Source of the DNA: Cryobacterium breve
Lineage (GTDB): Bacteria; Actinomycetota; Actinomycetes; Actinomycetales; Microbacteriaceae
NCBI RefSeq assembly: GCF_004402375.1
Contig: NZ_SOGJ01000019.1
Location: forward strand, 29,840-93,839
DNA length: 64,000 bases
Direction: 5' to 3'
Within the stretch, counting starts at the first letter, position 1. Each line of letters begins with the position of its first letter. Both the position numbers and the translations under genes were made by a program. Below the pieces are notes generated by a model. The model was not told the origin of the DNA. It saw only the letters and a program-made list of their open reading frames with translations, and made no database searches. Positions 33,238 through 41,907 of the stretch are shown here, piece after piece.

Positions 33238-34569
33238 ATGCCGGGCGGTCGCCCGCCTCCCCGGCCGGGTGTGGGACAGTGGAGCGTGCTCGCATCCGCC
33301 GTTGATCCGTTCGCCGCCGCTCCCGGCCTGCGGGCGCCGCGGGCGCTGCTGTGGGGTTGTTTCATCTTGGTGCATGGGGTGCTGATCTGGCTGTGTTTCG
33401 TGTCCGACGGCTGGCCGCTGGGCGATGTGGAGGGCGTCTACCTCGGCTGGGCTGTCGATGCCGCATCCGGTTCCGACGTGGTCGGGATCACCACGGGCTT
33501 CGTCTATCCCGTTCTCGCACTCCTGCCGATCCTCGCGGCGCTCTCCTTCGGTCCCGGCGCCTACTCCGCCACCTGGCTCGGCCTGGTCACCCTGCTGAAC
33601 GCGGGGGCCTTCGCCCTGCTTCTCGGGCGGGGTCGCCGCCGGGCTGCACTGCTCGCGGCCGTCTGGTGGCTGGTCTTCTTGCTGCTCCTCGGGCCCGTCG
33701 CCCTCGCCCGCATCGACGCGGTCACTGTGCCCGTGGCGATCGTCGCCCTGCTGCTCGTGCGAACCCGGCCGGTGTGGGGCACGGTGTTGTTGACGCTGGC
33801 CACCTGGGTCAAAATCTGGCCGGTAGCCCTGATCGCCGCGCTGTTCACGGTGTCGAAATACCGGTGGCAGGTGGCGGGCGCGGCCGTGGCGACCAGCCTG
33901 GGCGTCGTTCTCGTTGCGCTCGGCCTCGGCAGTGGCCTGAACGTGCTCAGCTTCGTGACCGAGCAGACGAACCGCGGAATCCAGATCGAGTCTCCGGTCG
34001 CCGCGGGCTGGATGTGGCAGATCGCGTGGGGGACCCCGGGCAGTCACCTCTACTACGACCAGGAGATCCTGACCTTCCAGATCATCGGTCCCGGAGCGAA
34101 CGCCACCATCGCGGCGATGACCCCGCTGCTCGTGGTCTGTGCGGCGGCCGTTCTGACGCTCGCCGGGTACCGGACGCGGTCGGGCGCCGACCCGGTGCGT
34201 CTGTTCCCGCCGCTGGTGCTGGCCCTGGTACTCACCCTGATCGTCGTCAACAAAGTAGGTTCGCCTCAGTTCACGGCCTGGCTGGCTGCACCCGTCATCG
34301 TCGGACTGCTCGTGCAGGGGCGCGCCTGGCGGTTCCCGGCCGTGCTCGTGCTCCTGATCGCGGGGCTTACCCAGCTGATCTACCCGCACCTCTACGACTT
34401 GCTGCTCCTGGCCGACCCGGCCATGGTTCTGGTGCTGACCGTGCGCAACACCCTCGAGCTCGTGCTACTCGGCTGGGCCGTGTGGCAGCTCCTTTCCCCT
34501 CCCGCCCCCAACAGAAGGAGTAACCATGCTGGTTGCATTCTCCGTCGCCCCGTCCGGCTCCCACGATGA
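33238..34569 (+). CDS. GT87-like polyprenol-linked glycosyltransferase (membrane)
   Basis: A 443-residue protein with about eleven membrane helices and a short soluble end. An acidic pair follows the first helix (PLGDVEGVYLGWA, residues about 60-72), where GT-C enzymes carry catalytic aspartates. Further markers are TWVKIWPVALIAALF and NKVGSPQFTAW, characteristic of the GT87/DUF2029 mannosyltransferase-like family. A polyprenyl-phosphate sugar donor is inferred. GGAGGGG just before ATG 33238 supports that start, though GTG 33286 is an alternative. Its end overlaps the thiamine-binding gene by 44 bases. Confidence 0.8.
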   Translation: MPGGRPPPRPGVGQWSVLASAVDPFAAAPGLRAPRALLWGCFILVHGVLIWLCFVSDGWPLGDVEGVYLGWAVDAASGSDVVGITTGFVYPVLALLPILAALSFGPGAYSATWLGLVTLLNAGAFALLLGRGRRRAALLAAVWWLVFLLLLGPVALARIDAVTVPVAIVALLLVRTRPVWGTVLLTLATWVKIWPVALIAALFTVSKYRWQVAGAAVATSLGVVLVALGLGSGLNVLSFVTEQTNRGIQIESPVAAGWMWQIAWGTPGSHLYYDQEILTFQIIGPGANATIAAMTPLLVVCAAAVLTLAGYRTRSGADPVRLFPPLVLALVLTLIVVNKVGSPQFTAWLAAPVIVGLLVQGRAWRFPAVLVLLIAGLTQLIYPHLYDLLLLADPAMVLVLTVRNTLELVLLGWAVWQLLSPPAPNRRSNHAGCILRRPVRLPR

Positions 34570-34858
34570 CGAGGGCTCCGTGCACGATGCGGTCGCCGCG
34601 GCCGTGCGCATTGTGCGCGCCTCCGGCCTGCCCAATCACACCGACTCGATGTTCACCACGATCGAGGGCGACTGGGATGAGGTGTTCGCGGTGATCAAGA
34701 CCGCCACGGACGCCGTGGGCGCGTGGGGGCCGCGGGTGTCCCTGGTGCTCAAGGCGGACATCCGGGCCGGTCGTACCGGGGAGCTGACGGGCAAGGTCGA
34801 GCGCCTCGAAACGGCGCTGGCCGAGGGCACGCCGCCGGCGGCCACAGCCGCCCCATAG
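34526..34858 (+). CDS. Thiamine-binding protein, YqgV/MTH1187 family
   Basis: A 110-residue protein of the small ferredoxin-like thiamine-binding family, with LVAFSVAPSGS at the N-terminus, AVRIVRASGLPNHTDSMFTT and a mid-helix EVFAVIKTATDAV. Family members bind thiamine or hydroxymethylpyrimidine in the cytoplasm. AGAAGGAG seven bases upstream sets the ATG. It overlaps the end of the preceding membrane protein gene, but no functional link between them is evident. Nothing else of thiamine metabolism is nearby. Confidence 0.85.
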   Translation: MLVAFSVAPSGSHDDEGSVHDAVAAAVRIVRASGLPNHTDSMFTTIEGDWDEVFAVIKTATDAVGAWGPRVSLVLKADIRAGRTGELTGKVERLETALAEGTPPAATAAP

Positions 34859-34917
34859 CCTGGCTCAACTCCGCGGAAGCGCTCGTGGTCGGCGGGTGCC
34901 CCGACCATCGCCGCAGC

Positions 34918-35604
34918 TCAATCGGTCTGGAGCAGGATGCCGTCGTGGATGGCACGCTTGCGCAGGGCCACCTTGGTGCCCACGTCGAATCCGGCGAGGC
35001 GGTACTTCTCGCGGATCCGCTTGAGATAGGACTTGGCGGTCTCCTCGGAGATGCCGAGCTGGTGGGCGACGGCCTTGACCGGCTCGCCCGCCCCGTAGAG
35101 GGCCATCACCCGACGCTCCTGGGCGCTGAGGCGCGGCGAGCCGCCGTTGGCGCCGTTGTTCAGCGCCTCATCCAGTTCGGCCGAGATGAAGGACTCACCG
35201 CTGTACGCGGCGCGGATCGCCTCGACGATCATGGTGGCCTCTTCGCTCTTGACCAGGTAGCCGAGCGCACCGGCGGCCAGGGCCTCGCGCACGAGCCCGG
35301 CCTCGGAGTAGGTGCTCATCAGAACGGTTTTCACACCGGCCGTCTTGAGGGTGGAGATCTTCAGGGACACCGGGATGTTGTCTTTGAGGTCGAGGTCCAG
35401 GAGGACGACGTCCACGGGGAATTCAGGGTGCGTGAGCAGTTCGGGCCAGGTCGTGACCGCGGCGACCATGTGGATGTCGTCGGCGGCCCCGCGGATCCAC
35501 TCGGTGAGGGCGCCCAGCAGCATGCGGTGGTCATCGACCAGCGCCAACCGGATGGGGTTGGCCTTGCTCGGCGTCTCGGTGCTCAACGTTGATATGTTCG
35601 TCAC
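34918..35604 (-). CDS. NarL/FixJ-type response regulator
   Basis: A 228-residue regulator. The receiver domain (residues about 18-135) has acidic DD at 24-25, the phospho-acceptor D70 in VVLLDLDL, the switch SerThr region TVLMSTYSEAG and the lysine of LGYLVKSEE. The LuxR-type HTH (about 155-215) is LSAQERRVMALYGAGEPVKA followed by GISEETAKSYLKRIREKY. GGAG six bases before the GTG at 35604 supports the start. It is the last gene of the three-gene signalling unit with 36992-38161 and 35664-36995. Confidence 0.93.
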   Translation of the reverse strand: MTNISTLSTETPSKANPIRLALVDDHRMLLGALTEWIRGAADDIHMVAAVTTWPELLTHPEFPVDVVLLDLDLKDNIPVSLKISTLKTAGVKTVLMSTYSEAGLVREALAAGALGYLVKSEEATMIVEAIRAAYSGESFISAELDEALNNGANGGSPRLSAQERRVMALYGAGEPVKAVAHQLGISEETAKSYLKRIREKYRLAGFDVGTKVALRKRAIHDGILLQTD

Positions 35605-35663
35605 TTCTGTCTCCTCATGCCTTCGCCCCCGAATGAGAAGCTCGACGCCATTGTGTTCAGACC

Positions 35664-36995
35664 CTAAGCATCCGCAGGATTATCGATACTGCATTCGATT
35701 TCCACGTTCAGACTGCCGTCTCGGCTGGAATCGACGTGGGGACCGACTATTCGCATAGCTTCCCACGTCTCGGGGTCCACTCGACGCCGTGGCACACCCG
35801 TCGTGGTCAATTCGATCGGAAATCGCAATTTCTGGCGCGCGGTGACACCGGGCGTGGGCCGGATCGGGCCGAGAGAGAGCGAAACGGATGCCTCGGCGCG
35901 AGTTGTGTCGCTGATCAACAGCCAGATTGTGCGCAGCAGCGCGTCGCGCTGAGCCGGGTCGAGCATGCCGGCCAGGCCCGACGGGTCGTTGAGATTGACC
36001 GACGGGCCGAGAAACTCGGACTCCGTGATGGCGTGGTAGAGCCAGGTCTCGCGGCGTCCCCGGATCAGATGCAGGCGCAGCTGGGTGGCGAGGGAGGCCG
36101 CCGTCGTGGACTTCTCGGTGCTGAGCGGCAGCGCCGTTCGGCCCTTGGCGACGTCGTCCAGCAGGGTCTCCGCGTCCAGGTCTATTCGGGCGAGCTCCTC
36201 GGAAGCCAGCATGCCCACCGCGAATTGCGGTTGGGAGATCGTGCTCTGCACCAGCACCAGGTCGAGTTCGCGCTGAGCCATCCGCCGGAATGCGCGCACG
36301 GTGGCCACGCCGAGCAGGGGCGGTAGAACGGCGAGGCTGATGGTCAGTAGGACCGGCGCGAAGGTGAGCGGGTCGGGGCGTTCCTCGGTGAGAGCCGCGA
36401 GGACGAGAAGCAGGGCGAGCACCAGGGCGGCTGAGACGAGGTCCCGGCCGCGGCGCACGGTGGCGAGGGAGATGAGCAGGGTTCCGACGGCGGCGGCGGC
36501 GGTGGGCTGCACGACGGAGCCGGGCTCTCCCCATGACCCGATCAGGTCCAGCACCACGACGGCCGCGCCGGAGGCGAGTGCCGCGGCGAAGAGCCAGTCC
36601 GGCATCCGCGCCGACAGACGCTGAACCGTGATCAGGGACAAGATCGTGGCCGACATCAGGAGGACCCAGGCAAGAAGGCTCGGTATCGGCGTGGGGTAGT
36701 CGAACCACTGAACCATGAACTGGCCGAGCAGGAAGATGGCGATGAAGCCGCCGCTGAAGGACAGGCCGATGCCGAGGTGCCGGCCGCCGAGGCTGCTCTG
36801 GTTCGCCTGGGCGGTCTGCTCCGTTCGCTCGGGACGGCGGAAGCTGCGGCGGCGTTCCCGACGCTCCTGTTTGTCGAGATGCTCGGTGCCGCCGGGGCGG
36901 TCCCTGCTCCCGAGGCGACGGCGCTGGTCTCGGCGGGGGACGTCGCCAGGGACGGTGTCGCCCGGGTGGGCGTCCAGGATGCCGGATCCACTCAC
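35664..36995 (-). CDS. Membrane protein resembling a degenerate histidine kinase
   Basis: A 443-residue protein. The basic N-terminus (1-70) is followed by six hydrophobic segments (about 74-235). A cytoplasmic helix-rich region follows, and a C-terminal stretch (about 345-443) in which LLRTIWLLISDTTRAEASVS takes the place of the ATPase N-box helix of the neighbouring kinase. It lacks the His of HisKA_3, the N-box Asn and the G boxes, so catalysis is not expected. It is encoded between a bona fide kinase and a response regulator, joined to the kinase by a GTGA overlap. It may act as a sensory subunit or heterodimer partner; this is inference. Confidence 0.7.
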   Translation of the reverse strand: MSGSGILDAHPGDTVPGDVPRRDQRRRLGSRDRPGGTEHLDKQERRERRRSFRRPERTEQTAQANQSSLGGRHLGIGLSFSGGFIAIFLLGQFMVQWFDYPTPIPSLLAWVLLMSATILSLITVQRLSARMPDWLFAAALASGAAVVVLDLIGSWGEPGSVVQPTAAAAVGTLLISLATVRRGRDLVSAALVLALLLVLAALTEERPDPLTFAPVLLTISLAVLPPLLGVATVRAFRRMAQRELDLVLVQSTISQPQFAVGMLASEELARIDLDAETLLDDVAKGRTALPLSTEKSTTAASLATQLRLHLIRGRRETWLYHAITESEFLGPSVNLNDPSGLAGMLDPAQRDALLRTIWLLISDTTRAEASVSLSLGPIRPTPGVTARQKLRFPIELTTTGVPRRRVDPETWEAMRIVGPHVDSSRDGSLNVEIECSIDNPADA

Positions 36996-38161
36996 TTGGG
37001 CACCTCGAGCACGACCGTGGTGCCTGAGCCGGGGGAGGAGAAGAGGCGGGCGTTGCCGCCGACGTCCCGCAGCCGTGCCACCACGGATTCGGCGAAACCG
37101 AGGCGTTCGGCGCTGACGCCGCTGAGGTCGAAGCCGACCCCCGCGTCGGTGACCATGGCGCGCACGGTCGTGTCGTCATCCGTGATCGTCACGTCGGCGC
37201 GGGCGACGCCGGCGTGACGGCGCACGTTTTCGAGGCACTCGCCGAGGGCGAGCAGGAAAGAATCGAGTACGTCGCTGGGGAGGAGGACTTGCCCGCTGCC
37301 ATGCCAGTCCACGTCGAGGCCCATCCGGCCGAACCGTTGTTTGACTGATTCGAGGGTGCTGCCGAGGGTTGACTCGGTGGCCGGCTCGAGGGTGTACACC
37401 CCGGACCGGCGGGGCGTGGGCAGGCCGCCGAGGCGCAGCTGCCGGAGCAGCCGTGCGTCGTCGCCGGACTGGTCGCGCAGCGCCGCCGGACTGACGCCGA
37501 CGCCCGAATGCGCGAGGAGGGTGAGGGTGGCCAGCACGGTGTCGTGCAGCAGCCGAGCGTCCTGGCGGCGTTGCGCTTCGAGTTCGCTGGCATGGCGTTC
37601 GGCCAGGTGTGCACGGCCGATCTCGTCGATGCGCTGCATGACGCGGGGAACGCTCTGGGCCAGCCACCAGGCGATCACGCCGATGGCGGTCCAGCAGCTG
37701 AGGGCGAGCAGGAGGGGAACGATGGCGGTCTCGGTGGCGCGGGTGGCGGCGAGGACGCTCGCGACGGTCGTGCCGAACGCGGCGAGCAGAACCAGCACGC
37801 GAGGGCCACTGACCACGAGCACGAGGGCGACGCAGCTGAGGGCCCCAGCCGCGACGGCGCCGATCACGGCCTCCTCCACCAGGTTCAGCCCGGAGGCGCG
37901 TTGGCCGGACAGCCCGACCAGCAGGATGAGGGAGTCGCCGGTGAGCAGGATCAGGGCGACCCAGATCATCCGCCCGGAGCGTCCGAGAAGGTACTGGCCG
38001 GTGACGAGGAGGAGCAGGAGCGGCAGGCACCCGATCAGGACGCTCACGCTCAGCCCGTCGGGGACGAACATTACGAGCAGCACAGCGGATGAGCCGGCGA
38101 GGCCGCTCAGGCGAGCGGCTTTGCGCAGCAGACGGTCACGTTCCTTGTAGATACGTTGCAT
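36992..38161 (-). CDS. HisKA_3 sensor histidine kinase
   Basis: A 389-residue kinase. Five hydrophobic segments cover residues about 18-170. A dimerisation helix contains the phospho-acceptor H206 in DARLLHDTVLATLTLLAHSG, and a HATPase_c domain follows (about 295-389) with LGECLENVRRHAG (N312), TDAGVGFDL and FSSPGSGTTVVLEVP. No extracytoplasmic sensor loop is large, so the signal is likely membrane-borne. Together with the two downstream genes it forms a two-component system of NarL type. The signal and target genes are unknown. Confidence 0.92.
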   Translation of the reverse strand: MQRIYKERDRLLRKAARLSGLAGSSAVLLVMFVPDGLSVSVLIGCLPLLLLLVTGQYLLGRSGRMIWVALILLTGDSLILLVGLSGQRASGLNLVEEAVIGAVAAGALSCVALVLVVSGPRVLVLLAAFGTTVASVLAATRATETAIVPLLLALSCWTAIGVIAWWLAQSVPRVMQRIDEIGRAHLAERHASELEAQRRQDARLLHDTVLATLTLLAHSGVGVSPAALRDQSGDDARLLRQLRLGGLPTPRRSGVYTLEPATESTLGSTLESVKQRFGRMGLDVDWHGSGQVLLPSDVLDSFLLALGECLENVRRHAGVARADVTITDDDTTVRAMVTDAGVGFDLSGVSAERLGFAESVVARLRDVGGNARLFSSPGSGTTVVLEVPK

Positions 38162-38200
38162 GCCGGCTGAGTCACCCCTCGTTGTGCTCCTTACTGAACC

Positions 38201-39006
38201 TTACCGGCCCGGTGCAGGTTCCCCGCTAGTCCGCTGCGTCCGCGGGTGTTGGACCAGGGCGTCGGCGCCGCCCTGGTCCAGCCGGAACGGCGGGGACTCG
38301 TCGCGCAACAGCGCCGTGTACACGACCACCCGGAAGATCCAGCGGTGGATGCCGAGGATCAGGTCGAGCAGAGCAGCTCGATTCCGGCCGGTGAAGGCGG
38401 CGACGATCAGCAGGTGCGGGATCGCGAGCAGCCCGACGGCCAGCGGGCCGAGAAGGCCGAGGCGCACTCCGGCCTGCAGTGCGACGGAAACGCCCGGACT
38501 CGCATCCGCGTTCGACATGACGATCGACCAGCTGCCGCTGGTCAGGTCCCACTCGATCTCCTGCGTTCCCGGGCCCTGCGCGGCCGCGACCCAGAAGGTC
38601 TGTTCGCCGGGGACCTGGGGCGTGTGGCTTCCCGGGATCTTCCGGTAGTCCGCGCGGAAGGGGGTGACGGTCACGCTCCGCAGCTCGGTGCGCCTGACCC
38701 CCGCCAGGTACCGGTCTACGTCGGCCTGCCGCGCGATTCCGACGAAGACGTCGCTTCCCGTCGTGGAGACGGCTCGGAGCCGAAGGCTGGGCAGATTGAC
38801 CGGGACACTGCGACCTCGACCCCGCTCCTGCGCGGCGAGGTGAGCGCGAACGATTGCACGGAGAACGAGCGCGCCGGGCTGGTCAGGTAGCCGTCGCCAC
38901 CGCGGGCGGTGACCACGGCGGCGGTACCGCCGGCCAGAGTCAGCATGAGCCCGCGCATGGAGAGGACTGTGCCGAGGATCAGCATGATGATGGACCCGGG
39001 TTTCAT
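38201..39006 (-). pseudogene. DUF4389-like membrane protein gene broken by a frameshift
   Basis: Two reading frames together make one protein. The first starts MKPGSIIMLILGTVLSMRGL (ATG 39006, AAGGAA upstream) and continues through YLTSPARSFSVQSFALTSP. The second, shifted by -1, resumes with VPVNLPSLRLRAVSTTGSDV, FVGIARQADVDRYLAGV and, near the end, a second membrane region LGLLAIPHLLIVAAFTG. The join lies near 38820-38840, around a GGGG run. The homologous pattern is an anchor, an extracytoplasmic beta domain and a C-terminal membrane segment. It may be a true pseudogene, a sequencing error, or slippage. Confidence 0.72.
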
Positions 39007-39065
39007 GACAGATTCCTTCGGCCTGGTGAGATTGATTCTCAAAGTTGTCCCGAACCGGGACCGTG

Positions 39066-40292
39066 TCAAGTCCGACGCGGGGGAGCCGGCTGGGTCAGGA
39101 CTCGGGTCAGCTGGACGCCGACCGCCTCGTTCTCGATCAGAAAACCGTCATGGCCGAAGCCGGAATGGAGCACTACGGCATCCGTGCCGTCGAGATTTGC
39201 CTGCAGATGCGCGGCGATGCGCAGCTGGCCTTCGACCGGGAACAGCCGGTCGCTGTCGATGCCGACGACGACGCTGACCGCCGTGATCCGGGCCAGGGCG
39301 GAATCGACGCCGCCGCGGCCGCGGCCGATGTCATGCGAGTTCATGGCCTCGACCAGGACGATATAGCTGTTCGCGTCGAACCGTCGGGTGAACTTGTTGC
39401 CGTGGAAGTCGAGGTAGGACTCGACGGCGAATCGGCCGCTCGCGCCCAGGGGGCTGATCTCGCTCTGCCAGCCGCGTTCGAAGCGCAGGTTGAGTTCTTC
39501 CGGGCTGCGGTAGTTCAGCAGCGCCATGCGCCGGGCCAGGGCGAGTCCCCGGGTCGGGCCGTCGCCGTCCGCGGCGTCGTAGTAGTCACCGGAGTGGAAG
39601 AGAGGGTCACAACGGATGGCTTCGATCTGCACCGAGTTCAGGGCGATCTGATCGGCGGTCGTGACCGGCGGGGCCGCGAGAATGGCCAGCCGCGCCACCC
39701 TCGACGGATGCTCGACCGCCCACTCGAGCGCATGCATTCCGCCCATCGAACCTCCGACGACGGCGGCCCAGCGGTCGATTCCGAGCCGGTCCGAGAACGC
39801 GACCTGGGCGGCAACCTGGTCGCGGATGGTCAGAAAGGGAAAGCGGATGCCCCATTCGGAGCCGTCGGGGGCGAGTGACGCGGGACCGGTGCTGCCCTGG
39901 CAGCCGCCGATCATGTTCGGTGCCACCACGAACCAGCGGTCGGTGTCGATGGCCAGGCCCGGGCCGACGATTCCGCTCCACCAGCCGGCGGTCGGGTGGC
40001 CCGGGCCGGCCGGGCCGGTCAGGTGGCTATCACCGGTGAGGGCGTGCAGCACGAGAACGGCGTTGTCGCCGCTCGGGGACAGCTCGCCCCAGGTCTCGTA
40101 CGCAATGCGTACGGCCCCCAGGCTGCCGCCGGCTTCGAAGGTAAGGGGACCGATGTCCCGGAATCGGCGGTGGCCGACCGGGTCGCCGTCGCGCCACGCG
40201 CCGGTCGCCGGGGGCTTGCCGAGCAGCGACCGCGCCTGGGCTTCGGTGACGAAGCTTGACGGGACGGTGTCTGCCGAATATTGCCAGTCCAT
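39066..40292 (-). CDS. metX: Homoserine O-acyltransferase (MetX)
   Basis: A 408-residue alpha/beta-hydrolase enzyme that activates homoserine for methionine synthesis. The nucleophile Ser lies in GGSMGGMHALEW, the acid in VGIDSDRLFPVEG and the catalytic His in HSGFGHDGFL. The N-terminal cap has AYETWGELSPSGDNAVLVLH. Whether acetyl- or succinyl-CoA is used cannot be told reliably from sequence; acetyl is the usual actinobacterial assumption. It lies downstream of metY on the same strand, separated by 166 bases with a hairpin repeat. No clear ribosome-binding site precedes the ATG. Confidence 0.93.
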   Translation of the reverse strand: MDWQYSADTVPSSFVTEAQARSLLGKPPATGAWRDGDPVGHRRFRDIGPLTFEAGGSLGAVRIAYETWGELSPSGDNAVLVLHALTGDSHLTGPAGPGHPTAGWWSGIVGPGLAIDTDRWFVVAPNMIGGCQGSTGPASLAPDGSEWGIRFPFLTIRDQVAAQVAFSDRLGIDRWAAVVGGSMGGMHALEWAVEHPSRVARLAILAAPPVTTADQIALNSVQIEAIRCDPLFHSGDYYDAADGDGPTRGLALARRMALLNYRSPEELNLRFERGWQSEISPLGASGRFAVESYLDFHGNKFTRRFDANSYIVLVEAMNSHDIGRGRGGVDSALARITAVSVVVGIDSDRLFPVEGQLRIAAHLQANLDGTDAVVLHSGFGHDGFLIENEAVGVQLTRVLTQPAPPRRT

Positions 40293-40350
40293 AGGCCCCC
40301 TATTCTGCCGGGTGAACAGCCGTTCCGGTACTTTGTTACTCCGCCTGATG

Positions 40351-40427
40351 AATTCGACGGTGATTCTGCCGGTATCGGCCTGACTGGGGCCGAAACCGTG
40401 GGTGGAGAGCAGAATCTCCGTCGAATT
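40351..40427. repeat. Hairpin repeat, TTCGACGGAGATTCT family, copy 2
   Basis: Arms 40351-40369 and 40409-40427 pair at 18 of 19 positions and contain TTCGACGG and GATTCTGC. The inner arms near 40370-40380 and 40389-40399 extend the stem (10 of 11). It sits between metY and metX, where it could attenuate metX. Confidence 0.85.
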
Positions 40428-40458
40428 GGTGAGGTAGGGGGGGGTGAGGCGGGGTGGT

Positions 40459-41790
40459 CTAGGCGTTGGCTCGGGATGCCTGCACGACCGCGAGCGCGGC
40501 CGCGAGGCCGGTCTCGAGGTCGGCCTTCAGATCGGCTATGTTCTCGATGCCGACGGAGAGGCGCACCAAGCCGGGCGTCACGCCGGCGGTGAGCTGCTGC
40601 TCCGGAGTGAGCTGCGCGTGCGTGGTGGAGGCCGGGTGGATGACGAGCGAGCGCACGTCGCCGATGTTGGCCAGGTGGCTGAACAGCGAGAGGTTGTCGA
40701 CCAGCGCGCGGCCGGCATCCACCCCGCCCTTCAATTCGAAGGACAGCACAGCTCCGACACCCTTGGGCGCGTAGGTGTTCGCGGCGGCGTACCAGGGGCT
40801 CGACGGCAGCCCGGCGTAGTTGACCGAGGCGATGTCGGGGTGGTTCTCGAGCCATTCGGCGATGTCCTGGGCGTTCTGAACATGGCGTTCGATGCGCAGG
40901 CTGAGCGTCTCGATGCCCTGGATCAGCTGCCAGGCGCTCGCCGGGGCGATCGCGGAACCGAGGTCACGCAGCAGCTGCACGCGCGCCTTGATGATGTAGG
41001 CGATGCCGTCGCCGACCGCGCCCGTGTAGCTGACGCCGTGGTACGACGGGTCCGGCAGCGTGAGGCCGGGGAACTTCTCGACGTTCTTGGACCATTCGAA
41101 CGTGCCGCCGTCAACGATGACGCCGCCGATGACGGCGCCGTGGCCGCCGAGGAACTTCGTGGCCGAGTGGACGACGATGTCCGCGCCGTGCTCGAACGGC
41201 CGGATCAGGTAGGGGGTGGCAATGGTGCTGTCGACGATGAGGGGCACCCCGCCGGCGTGGGCCACGTCGGCCACGAGGCGGATGTCGAGCACGTTGATCT
41301 TGGGGTTGCCGATTGTCTCGGCGAAGAAGAGCTTGGTGTTCGGGCGCAGTGCCCGACGCCACTCCTCGGGGTCGTCCTGGTTCTCGACGAAGGTCGTCTC
41401 GATGCCCAGCTTGGCCAGCGTGTACTTGAACAGGTTGTAGGTTCCGCCGTAGATCGAGCTGGACGACACGATGTGGTCGCCGGCCTGGGCGATGTTCAGC
41501 ACGGCGAACGTGGAGGCCGCCTGGCCGGAGGCCAGGAGCAGGGCCGCGGTGCCGCCTTCGAGCGCGGCGACGCGCTCTTCGACGACGGCCTGGGTCGGGT
41601 TCATGATGCGCGTGTAGATGTTGCCGAATTCGGCCAGCGCGAACAGGTTCTGGGCGTGCTGGGCGTTGTTGAACACGTAGGACGTGGTCTGGTAGATGGG
41701 GGTGGCCCTGGCGTTTGTAGTTGGGTCGGGCTGGGCACCGGAGTGCACCTGCTTGGTTTCGAACTTCCAGTCGGCAGCGTTGTCGCTCAT
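40459..41790 (-). CDS. metY: O-acylhomoserine sulfhydrylase (MetY)
   Basis: A 443-residue PLP enzyme of the Cys/Met metabolism family, making homocysteine from O-acylhomoserine and sulfide. The PLP lysine is in VVHSATKFLGGHGA, and other markers are SGQAASTFAVLNIAQAGDHI, TKLFFAETIGNP and the C-terminal RLSVGIENIADLKADLE. The length fits MetY better than the shorter MetB. GGGAG upstream of the ATG, with a promoter-like TTGCAG-N18-TAAACT 60-90 bases upstream, suggests independent expression from the acyltransferase gene. metX follows downstream. Confidence 0.93.
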   Translation of the reverse strand: MSDNAADWKFETKQVHSGAQPDPTTNARATPIYQTTSYVFNNAQHAQNLFALAEFGNIYTRIMNPTQAVVEERVAALEGGTAALLLASGQAASTFAVLNIAQAGDHIVSSSSIYGGTYNLFKYTLAKLGIETTFVENQDDPEEWRRALRPNTKLFFAETIGNPKINVLDIRLVADVAHAGGVPLIVDSTIATPYLIRPFEHGADIVVHSATKFLGGHGAVIGGVIVDGGTFEWSKNVEKFPGLTLPDPSYHGVSYTGAVGDGIAYIIKARVQLLRDLGSAIAPASAWQLIQGIETLSLRIERHVQNAQDIAEWLENHPDIASVNYAGLPSSPWYAAANTYAPKGVGAVLSFELKGGVDAGRALVDNLSLFSHLANIGDVRSLVIHPASTTHAQLTPEQQLTAGVTPGLVRLSVGIENIADLKADLETGLAAALAVVQASRANA

Positions 41791-41847
41791 GAGGTGATCT
41801 CCCTGATTATCCTCGACGAGCGTGGACCCTCCAGCGCTCTGACTGCG

Positions 41848-41877
41848 AGTTTAGGCAGGGGCACACGGGCGCTGCAA
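41848..41877 (-). promoter_or_regulatory. Candidate metY promoter
   Basis: TTGCAG (41877-41872), 18 bases, then TAAACT (41853-41848) on the minus strand. This predicts a 5' leader of about 50 bases. GTTGCAG is directly repeated around the -35. No SAM riboswitch pattern was recognised. Confidence 0.5.
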
Positions 41878-41907
41878 CGGTTCTGCAACACGGCGTCACG
41901 AAGGGAA

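Noticed and set aside
41791..41907. SAM riboswitch upstream of metY
   Set aside because: The predicted leader is only about 50 bases and no SAM-I, II or IV core pattern was recognised.
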